Shown: positions 1 through 5,070 of the stretch, one piece after another
Position numbering within the stretch: position 1 is the stretch's first letter
Layout of the letters: each line of letters opens with the position of its first letter
Source: Alphaproteobacteria bacterium
GTDB lineage: Bacteria > Pseudomonadota > Alphaproteobacteria > ATCC43930 > CGMCC-115725
NCBI GenBank assembly: GCA_030039775.1
Contig: JASHUX010000037.1
Span: 1-8,461 of the forward strand
Length of the DNA stretch: 8,461 bases
Direction: 5' to 3'
The notes under the pieces: model-generated
Databases searched by the model: none
What the model was told of the DNA's origin: nothing
The model's input: only the letters and a program-made list of their open reading frames with translations
Made by a program: the position numbers and the translations under genes

Positions 1-2
1 CC

Positions 3-636
3 CGGAATTTCGAGGTGTGGACGATCGCGCCGAAGAACGCCATCCGCCATTATTGGCGCGACGGATCGTCGCTCGAATGGTCGCTCGCCGAGACGCAGGC
101 CAACGATTGCGCCGAAAGTCCGACCGTGACCGGCACGACGTACAACCGGAACTTCGAATATATCTACCGCACGACGGCGAACCGGCTGCACCACCGCTAT
201 TTCGATCAATCCACCCAGAAGTGGGGGGATGGCGGCGTGTTCGGCCCGACGAATGCCACGTGCGGCCCCACCTTCATCCAAAGTGTGGAAGGCGGCGGAG
301 ACGTTCGGCTCCAATATCGACAGTCCGCCCGTAATGGTCGAAGGCCAATACGGCGCGTCGGACGAAACCAAACAAGGCAATTACGAACTCTGCGTCGCCG
401 TCAACGGCGCCATTCAGCATTGGTGGCGCGACAATGGCGGCACGGGCAAATGGTCGATGAGCACGACGTTCGGCAGCAATATCGACCAAGTGCTCGGCCT
501 GATCGAAGGCAGCTTCGGCTTCGACCTCGAACTGGTCGCCTTGCTGAAAGACGGCTCGCTGCAGCACTATTGGCGCGAATCCGGGGGTGCCGAAGCGTGG
601 CATGCCGGTCCGATTTTCGGCTCGACCACGAAGTAA
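3..636 (+). pseudogene. Lectin/beta-propeller-like repeat protein, 5'-truncated by the window and frame-broken
   Basis: The 3' part of a gene whose start lies outside the window. The protein is built of modules of about 46 residues with an aromatic core: RHYWRD (nt 45-62), LHHRYFD (from about nt 187), QHWWRD (from about nt 415) and QHYWRE (from about nt 562). Most modules continue with W-x(5-7)-FGS and then a G-x-xG-type turn. Such tandem W/H/R modules resemble secreted sugar-binding beta-propellers; the family call is tentative. Codons from nt 3 to about 284 (ending in PTFIQS) are in one frame, while the module sequence from about nt 280 to the TAA at 634-636 (KVWKAAETFGSNID onward) is in another. 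The junction also removes the first half of a module (about 24 residues, with its H-x-W-R core). A deletion of about 70 nt between repeats, not a multiple of three, would explain this. A collapsed repeat or sequencing error is the alternative. The last module ends FGSTTK, so the true C-terminus is present. Confidence 0.6.
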
Positions 637-650
637 CGGAGGGGGGCTTG

Positions 651-676
651 CCCGCGGCGGCGGTTGCCGCCACGGG
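651..676 (+). other. Strong GC hairpin in the leader of the I42 inhibitor gene
   Basis: CCCG-c-GGCGGC, loop GGTT, GCCGCC-a-CGGG forms a 10-bp stem with one C-A mismatch. It lies between the stop of the repeat protein (636) and the start of the inhibitor (683). No T-run follows, so it is not a standard intrinsic terminator. It ends 6 nt before the start codon, where it could limit ribosome access or reduce read-through. The structure is seen directly; the role is inferred. Confidence 0.5.
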
Positions 677-682
677 ATTGCA

Positions 683-973
683 ATGGAAGAACTGATCCTG
701 CCTGTTGGCGGCCGGCGCACGATAACCCTGCCGGGGTTGGGGAGCGCCGGCTACCAATGGTTCGCGATCGTGGACGCCCCTTCGATCGCGAGCGTCGAGA
801 AGCGCGGTACCGTGCCGCGCGGCCCGGCGACGCCACAAGGCAGCCGTGACGAGCAATTCGAAGTCCATGCGTTGCGGGCGGGCCAAACCGTCCTGCGTTT
901 CGTCCAGCGGCGGGCTTTCGAAACCGGCCGGCCGCCTCATGCCGAAAGGGCTTTCGTCGTGCGGGTGCAATAG
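683..973 (+). CDS. Chagasin-like cysteine protease inhibitor (MEROPS I42 family), probable
   Basis: A 96-residue protein. The family consists of small Ig-fold inhibitors that block papain-like (C1) cysteine peptidases with three loops. Here the early G-Y-Q-W (residues 23-26) matches the G-Y-x-W part of the first family loop, but the NPTTG that normally precedes it is replaced by PGLGSA. The Gly-rich second loop is represented by VPRGPATPQGS (44-54). RRAFETG (76-82) sits where many members have R-P-W. The C-terminal strand RAFVVRVQ is typical. Chagasin homologues are often about 110 residues and many bacterial ones carry a signal peptide; none is visible here, so it would act in the cytosol unless the start is wrong. 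ATG 683 was chosen because upstream in-frame ATGs (587, 602) lie inside the preceding gene. There is no clear Shine-Dalgarno. Its partner peptidase is not in the window. Confidence 0.7.
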   Translation: MEELILPVGGRRTITLPGLGSAGYQWFAIVDAPSIASVEKRGTVPRGPATPQGSRDEQFEVHALRAGQTVLRFVQRRAFETGRPPHAERAFVVRVQ

Positions 974-993
974 CGCACCGCCGTTGGAGCCTC

Positions 994-1021
994 TTCACCC
1001 GCGCCGGGGGATGACTATACT
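994..1021 (+). promoter_or_regulatory. Candidate sigma70-type promoter for the diiron protein gene
   Basis: TTCACC (994-999), a 16-bp spacer and TATACT (1016-1021) match the -35/-10 consensus at 4/6 and 5/6. The expected transcription start, about 7 nt downstream, falls on or next to the ATG at 1028. That would give a leaderless or nearly leaderless mRNA, consistent with the lack of a usable Shine-Dalgarno. Weak sites occur by chance, so this is only a candidate. Confidence 0.4.
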
Positions 1022-1027
1022 GGCGGC

Positions 1028-1843
1028 ATGGCGCATTGGACGCTCGACGATATCCCGTGGCAGAAATTCGACCGGGCCAAGGTCGATCCGGAGATCGTGC
1101 GCATCGTCAAGGCGGCGAGTCTGGTCGAGCAGAATGGCGGCGACTACACCGAGTATCTGTGCGGCGTGTTCGGCGACGATCCCGCGTTTCAGGACGTGGC
1201 GCGGCGCTGGGGCGGCGAGGAGATCCAACACGGCCAGGCGCTGGGACGTTGGGCGATGCTCGCCGATCCGACCTGGGATCACGCCAAGGCGGCGGCGCGA
1301 TTCACGGCCGGCTTCCGCGTCAACGTCAACGCCACGCAATCGTTGCGCGGCACGCGCACCGGCGAACTCGTGTCGCGATGCATCGTCGAGACGGGGACGA
1401 GTTCCTACTACACCGCGCTCTACGAAGCAGTGGACGAGCCGGTGCTCAAGATCATTTGTCACAACATCGCGGCGGACGAGCTGCGCCACTACAAGCTCTT
1501 CTACACCCACATGAAGCGCTATCTCGACATCGAGGGCCTGAACAAATGGCGGCGCTTCCGCATCGCGTTTCAGCGCATGCGCGACGCCGAGGACGACGAG
1601 CTGGCCTACGCCTATTACGCCGCCAACGAGGGCGACGTGCCGTATGACCGCAAGCGCTATAACGGCGCCTACGCGCGGCGCGCGATCGGCGTTTATCGCT
1701 GGCACCATGTCGAGCGGGCGATCGCGATGGGTTTCAAGGCGGCGGGGCTAAAGCCCCACGGCCGCGTCAATATGTGGGCCGCGCATGTCGCGTGGTGGGG
1801 CCTGCAAAAGCGCGCGGCTCGCCTGGAGCGTATCGCCGCGTAA
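1028..1843 (+). CDS. Ferritin-like diiron protein (acyl-ACP-desaturase/rubrerythrin-like four-helix bundle)
   Basis: A soluble 271-residue protein without signal peptide or membrane segment. It carries two E-x-x-H pairs, E65-I-Q-H68 (in GGEEIQHG) and E151-L-R-H154 (in ADELRHYK), plus single acidic residues E34 and E121 (in VETGTSSYY) at the right places to complete a carboxylate-bridged diiron site. The spacing E65 to E121 to E151 (56 and 30 residues) is close to that of acyl-ACP desaturases (53 and 33), so it fits that branch of the ferritin-like superfamily better than compact ferritins. Known members store iron, reduce peroxide or activate oxygen to oxidise a bound substrate; which applies here cannot be read from the sequence. 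The C-terminal 90 residues are rich in Arg, Tyr and Trp and lack obvious motifs. A flavin-reductase gene follows 28 nt downstream in the same direction and could supply electrons. ATG 1028 is the first sensible start; GGCGG lies too close to it to act as a ribosome site. Confidence 0.75.
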   Translation: MAHWTLDDIPWQKFDRAKVDPEIVRIVKAASLVEQNGGDYTEYLCGVFGDDPAFQDVARRWGGEEIQHGQALGRWAMLADPTWDHAKAAARFTAGFRVNVNATQSLRGTRTGELVSRCIVETGTSSYYTALYEAVDEPVLKIICHNIAADELRHYKLFYTHMKRYLDIEGLNKWRRFRIAFQRMRDAEDDELAYAYYAANEGDVPYDRKRYNGAYARRAIGVYRWHHVERAIAMGFKAAGLKPHGRVNMWAAHVAWWGLQKRAARLERIAA

Positions 1844-1871
1844 ATTTTCCCGTTGCGAAAAAGGTGAGGCG

Positions 1872-2375
1872 ATGAATCAGGATGCGAAGAAGACCGCGCT
1901 GCGGATGATTCCCTACGGGCTGTACGTGCTGACTGCCGACGACGGTAAAGGCAATGTCGCCGCCGCGACGATCAATTTCGTGACGCAGAGCTCGTTCGCG
2001 CCGCCGCTTGTCACGCTCGGCGTCAAGGCGGATTCGGGTGCCTATGCCATCCTGAAACAGACCGGCGCCTTCGTGCTCAACGTCTTGGGCAAGGATCAAA
2101 AAGGCGCGGCCTTTACATTCTTCAAGCCGGCCAAGGTCGAGGGCGGCAAGATCAGCGGCATGGCCTTCACCAAGGGCGCGGTCGGCGCGCCCTTGTTAAG
2201 CGACGCGCCCGCCGCGATCGAATGCCGGGTCAAGAAAATCGTCGAGGAAGGCGATCATCATGTCGTCGTCGCCGAAGTGGTCGAGGCGCATCTCAACAAG
2301 CCGGTGACCGGCCGGCCCGACCTCGTCACGCTCGAAATGAAGGACCTCGGCGACAACGTGTTCTACGGCGGCTAG
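1872..2375 (+). CDS. Flavin reductase-family (FMN-binding split-barrel) protein
   Basis: A 167-residue cytosolic protein matching the flavin reductase-like domain along its whole length: an N-terminal MIPYGLYVLTA strand, AAATINFVTQSSFAPPLVTLGV (about residues 35-56, the region that usually contacts flavin), FVLNVLGKDQKGAAFTFF (about 73-90) and a late GDHHVVVAEVVEAHL that fits the conserved G-D-H/D-x-x-x-V-G/A-x-V motif. Family members reduce free FMN/FAD with NAD(P)H to feed an oxygenase, or carry flavin themselves. The start ATG 1872 has AAGGTGAGG just upstream at good spacing, a clear Shine-Dalgarno. It sits 28 nt after the diiron protein gene and probably shares its transcript. The luciferase-like monooxygenase further right also needs reduced flavin, but is about 4.6 kb away in another transcription unit. 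The stop codon overlaps that of queG on the other strand. Confidence 0.85.
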   Translation: MNQDAKKTALRMIPYGLYVLTADDGKGNVAAATINFVTQSSFAPPLVTLGVKADSGAYAILKQTGAFVLNVLGKDQKGAAFTFFKPAKVEGGKISGMAFTKGAVGAPLLSDAPAAIECRVKKIVEEGDHHVVVAEVVEAHLNKPVTGRPDLVTLEMKDLGDNVFYGG

Positions 2376-3493
2376 GCGGCTCGCCACTCTTCTCTGACGG
2401 CGGGATCGGTCTCCGCCGGCGCGTACCGGAGACGTAATTGCGCGGCCCGCTTCTCGTCGAGGCGGCGCAAAGCCCACACCGCCATCGCGCGCACCAGCGG
2501 CGACGTATCGCCGAGCCGCGCTTCGACCGCGTCGAGCAAGGCGGTGTCGCCGCTATTGCCGATCGCGATCATGACGTTGCGCAGGAACCGGTCGCGGCCG
2601 GTGCGCTTCACGGGCGAGCCGGAAAACATTCGGCGGAATGCGGTGTCGTCCAGCGCCGCCAGCTCGGCGAGACGCGGCGCCGAGAGATCGTGGCGCGGCT
2701 GGAGCGCCGTCTCGCGCGCGGCATGGGCGAATTTGTTCCACGGGCATACGGCAAGGCAGTCGTCGCAGCCATAGATGCGGTTCCCCATCAGCGGCCTGAG
2801 CGCTGCGTCGATATGGCCTTTGTGCTCGATCGTGAGATACGAGATGCAGCGCCGCGCATCGAGCACGTACGGTTTGACGAAGGCGCGCGTCGGGCAGACA
2901 TCGAGACACGCCTGGCATTGGCCGCAATGATCGGTCTCGCCGTCATCGGGCGGTAGGTCGAGGCTCAGATAAATCTCGCCGAGGAACAGCCACGATCCGT
3001 GCGCACGCGACACGAGATTGGTGTGCTTGCCTTGCCAGCCTACGCCGGCGCGCTGCGCCAGGGGCTTTTCCATCACCGGAGCGGTGTCGACGAACAGCTT
3101 CAATTCGCCCGGCGCGATTTTCTCGAGGGCGCGCGCCAACGTCTTGAGCCGCGACTTGATCAGTTCGTGATAATCGCGGCCCCGCGCATAGACCGAAACC
3201 GTGCCGAGATCGCGGGCGTCGAGCGACGCGAGCGGATCGTCCTCGGGCCCGTAATTCATCGCGCACACGACGACGGTCCTCGCCTCTGGCCAGAGTTCGC
3301 GCGGATCGCCGCGCTGTTCGGCGCGCGCCTGAAGCCAGCCCATGTCGCCGTGGAACCCTTGCGCCAGATAATTGGCGAGATGCGCGCGCGCCCCCGCGCT
3401 CAACTCGGCGCGCGCGAATCCGACCGCGTCGAAGCCGAGCTTGAGCGCGGCGTCGCGAATGGCGGATTTGATGTCGGATGGGCTTGTCGCCAT
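2372..3493 (-). CDS. queG: Epoxyqueuosine reductase QueG
   Basis: QueG carries out the last step of queuosine synthesis, reducing epoxyqueuosine to queuosine in the anticodon of GUN tRNAs, using cobalamin and two [4Fe-4S] clusters in the cytosol. The 373-residue protein has the usual length. Visible signatures are FVDTAPVMEKPLA with the catalytic Asp136, GWQGKHTNL (152-160), the ferredoxin-like motif C190-x2-C193-x2-C196-x3-C200-P, the additional cysteine in RRC216ISYLTIEHKG, and the second motif C243-x2-C246-x3-C250-PWNKFA. A HEAT-like tail (about 300-373; NVMIAIGNSGD and LVRAMAVWAL) matches the C-terminal domain of the longer QueG proteins. The start ATG at 3493 fits the conserved N-terminus; an in-frame ATG at 3514 would add seven residues (MDRLWPA). 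It diverges from mutY across 28 bp and converges with the flavin reductase gene at a shared CTAG. Confidence 0.96.
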   Translation of the reverse strand: MATSPSDIKSAIRDAALKLGFDAVGFARAELSAGARAHLANYLAQGFHGDMGWLQARAEQRGDPRELWPEARTVVVCAMNYGPEDDPLASLDARDLGTVSVYARGRDYHELIKSRLKTLARALEKIAPGELKLFVDTAPVMEKPLAQRAGVGWQGKHTNLVSRAHGSWLFLGEIYLSLDLPPDDGETDHCGQCQACLDVCPTRAFVKPYVLDARRCISYLTIEHKGHIDAALRPLMGNRIYGCDDCLAVCPWNKFAHAARETALQPRHDLSAPRLAELAALDDTAFRRMFSGSPVKRTGRDRFLRNVMIAIGNSGDTALLDAVEARLGDTSPLVRAMAVWALRRLDEKRAAQLRLRYAPAETDPAVREEWRAA

Positions 3494-3521
3494 AGCGGGC
3501 CAGAGCCTATCCATTTCCCCG
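3494..3521. promoter_or_regulatory. 28-bp divergent gap between queG and mutY
   Basis: This gap separates two divergent start codons and is too short to hold two separate promoters. No good -35/-10 pair is visible on either strand, and neither start has a clear Shine-Dalgarno. Promoter parts must reach into the opposite coding sequence, so the two transcripts probably overlap or share control. This is inferred from geometry only. Confidence 0.35.
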
Positions 3522-4592
3522 ATGGACACCAAGGAATTGGCCGCGACGTTGCTTGCCTGGTACGACCGGCATCGCCGCGATCTGCCGTGGCGTGCCAAGC
3601 CCGGCGAACGGCCGGACCCCTATCGCGTCTGGCTCAGCGAGATCATGCTGCAACAGACCACCGTTGCCACGGTGGGGCCGCGATTCCTGGCGTTCCTCCG
3701 CCGCTGGCCGACGATCGAAGCGCTGGCGGCGGCGCCGCTCGACGACGTGCTGCATGAATGGCAAGGGCTCGGCTATTACGCGCGAGCCCGCAACCTCCAT
3801 GCCTGCGCGCGCGAGGTCCTGACGCTTTACGGCGGCAAGTTCCCCACCGACGAGGCGATGCTGCGCGCGCTCCCCGGGATCGGCGCCTATACCGCCGCCG
3901 CGATCGCGGTCTTCGCCTTCGACCTGCCGGCAACCCCGCTCGACGGCAATATCGAGCGCGTGTTGGCGCGCCTCTTCGCCGTCGACGAGCCGCTGCCCGG
4001 CGCCAAGGAAAAAATCCGCGCGCTTGCCGCGACGCTGACCCCGGCCGCACGGCCCGGCGATTATGCCCAGGCGGCGATGGATCTCGGCGCCACGATCTGT
4101 ACTCCGGCGCGGCCCGCCTGCGCGCTCTGCCCGTGGCGCAAGCCGTGCCGCGCTCGCGCTCGCGGGATCGCCGAGGACTTGCCGCGCTTTCCTCCGAAAA
4201 AGACCAAGCCGCGGCGTTACGGCGTGGTGTTTTGGGCGGTGCGGCCGGACGGCTCGGTGCTGCTGCGCCGGCGGCCGGAGCAGGGACTTTTGGGCGGCAT
4301 GATGGAGTTCCCCTCGACGCCCTGGGCCGATTCGCCTTGGACCGCCGACGCGGTGGCCGAGGAGAGCCCGGTTAAGGCTCGATGGCGGCCTCTACCGGGC
4401 GCGGTGCGGCATGGATTTACCCATTTCGATCTGACGCTTGGCTTATGGCTTGGATCGGCTCCAAAGACCGTGCCGGCGGGCTATGTTGCGGCGCAACCCA
4501 GCGCATTCCGGGATTTCGCCCTGCCGACTTTAATGAAAAAGGTCGCCGCCCATGTCAAAGATGCGACAAGCCGCTTGGAGCGAAAGGGGTAA
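3522..4592 (+). CDS. mutY: A/G-specific adenine glycosylase MutY
   Basis: A base-excision repair enzyme that removes adenine mispaired with 8-oxoguanine. The 356-residue protein has all hallmarks in order: the N-terminal region WYDRHRRDLPWR; S39-E40-IMLQQT with catalytic Glu40; the helix-hairpin-helix LPGIGAYTAAAI (about 117-128); DGNIERV with catalytic Asp141; and the cluster ligands C193-x6-C200-x2-C203-x5-C209 for [4Fe-4S]. A C-terminal NUDIX-like domain (about 232-345) that recognises 8-oxoG includes GVVFWAVRPDG, LLGGMMEFP and the F-T-H motif (299-301). ATG 3522 gives the family-standard start (MDTKELAATLLAWYDRH); longer in-frame readings upstream run into queG on the other strand. No strong Shine-Dalgarno is visible. 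It stands alone between queG (divergent) and a YdcH-like gene 57 bp downstream. Confidence 0.97.
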   Translation: MDTKELAATLLAWYDRHRRDLPWRAKPGERPDPYRVWLSEIMLQQTTVATVGPRFLAFLRRWPTIEALAAAPLDDVLHEWQGLGYYARARNLHACAREVLTLYGGKFPTDEAMLRALPGIGAYTAAAIAVFAFDLPATPLDGNIERVLARLFAVDEPLPGAKEKIRALAATLTPAARPGDYAQAAMDLGATICTPARPACALCPWRKPCRARARGIAEDLPRFPPKKTKPRRYGVVFWAVRPDGSVLLRRRPEQGLLGGMMEFPSTPWADSPWTADAVAEESPVKARWRPLPGAVRHGFTHFDLTLGLWLGSAPKTVPAGYVAAQPSAFRDFALPTLMKKVAAHVKDATSRLERKG

Positions 4593-4649
4593 CGGCGCTA
4601 ACATCCTGTTTGCGTACTGAGTTACCGGTCCACCGGATCAGGAGGAGCC

Positions 4650-4820
4650 ATGACCGCAGAAGATCGCATCGTAAGCCTCCGGGCCCGTCACAAAAGCCTG
4701 GAGGAAGCCATCGATCAGGAATCGCACCGCCCGCACCCGAATACCGATCAAGTCGCCGACTGGAAGCGACAAAAGCTCCGAATAAAAGACGAAATCGCGG
4801 CCATCGAGCACCCGCACTAG
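4650..4820 (+). CDS. YdcH/DUF465 family small protein
   Basis: A 56-residue protein that is easily missed because of its size. The sequence starts MTAEDRIVSLRARHKSLEEA and contains I-D-Q-E-x3-R-P-x-P, then a basic WKRQKLRIKDEIAAIE segment. This is the pattern of DUF465 (YdcH-like) proteins, which are two short helices likely to form a helical hairpin; their function is not established. A strong Shine-Dalgarno, AGGAGG (4640-4645), lies 4 nt before the ATG. The gene begins 57 bp after the mutY stop in the same direction. No clear promoter or terminator is visible between them, so it may be read with mutY or from a weak site of its own. Confidence 0.85.
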   Translation: MTAEDRIVSLRARHKSLEEAIDQESHRPHPNTDQVADWKRQKLRIKDEIAAIEHPH

Positions 4821-4869
4821 ACCCGAACCGAACAGCACCCGCTAATTTGCCGCCGCGCGCACGACGCGC

Positions 4870-4898
4870 TTGGCGTTGTCCGATCTTGGCGGTTTAAT
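4870..4898 (+). promoter_or_regulatory. Candidate sigma70-type promoter for the prpE operon
   Basis: TTGGCG (4870-4875), a 17-bp spacer and TTTAAT (4893-4898) match the -35/-10 consensus at 4/6 and 5/6 with ideal spacing. Transcription would start near 4905 and give a leader of about 165 nt that includes the double-hairpin repeat. CTTGGCG occurs twice (4869-4875 and 4885-4891, period 16), once over the -35 and once in the spacer, as a possible operator. The promoter is predicted from sequence only. Confidence 0.45.
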
Positions 4899-4941
4899 CC
4901 CCCCAATACAGTCTGATTCGCGGCGTCGGAAATCATCTCCG

Positions 4942-5018
4942 CGTCGTCCCTGCGTAAGCAGGGACCCAGAACAAGCGACGCGCGGGCGCCCTGGATGCCC
5001 GCTGTCGCGGGAATGACG
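4942..5018. repeat. REP-like dispersed palindromic element with two hairpins
   Basis: An approximately 77-bp intergenic element. The first hairpin is perfect: GTCCCTGC (4946-4953), loop GTAA, GCAGGGAC (4958-4965). The second is CCCGC (4998-5002), loop TGTC, GCGGG (5007-5011), extended after one mismatch by AT/AT pairs. The outer ends are inverted copies of each other (CGTCGTCCC at one end, GGGAATGACG at the other). The reverse strand reads like the CGTCATTCCCGCG...GCGGG...TCCAGG repeat family scattered through many proteobacterial genomes. Such elements have no transposase and may be moved in trans, act in mRNA stability or bind gyrase. Only one copy is in the window, so that it is dispersed rests on recognition of the family. 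Confidence 0.7.
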
Positions 5019-5070
5019 TGTGGGGGTGGTCCGGTCGACGCCGATCAGATGCCAAGACGTGAGGAACGCC

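Noticed and set aside
223..228. A run of six Gs as the site of the frame change in the repeat protein
   Set aside because: The frame before the run continues to give good module sequence (FGP...PTFIQS) for about 50 bases after it, so the break is later.
995..1708. A 237-codon open frame on the reverse strand across the diiron protein gene
   Set aside because: The forward frame has complete diiron ligands and family-like spacing; the reverse frame has neither motifs nor a ribosome site.
4855..4869. GCGCG-CACGA-CGCGC hairpin as a terminator after the YdcH-like gene
   Set aside because: The stem is only 5 bp with no following T-run, and such short GC palindromes are frequent by chance at this base composition.
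4382..4897. A 171-codon forward frame spanning the end of mutY and the YdcH-like gene
   Set aside because: It overlaps two recognised genes in another frame, and its predicted protein is a Pro/Arg-rich shadow.
4821..5070. A sigma54 promoter for prpE, as in enteric prpBCDE
   Set aside because: No GG-N10-GC element with a TTGC-like -12 is visible in this stretch. The sigma70-like pair at 4870-4898 is the better candidate.
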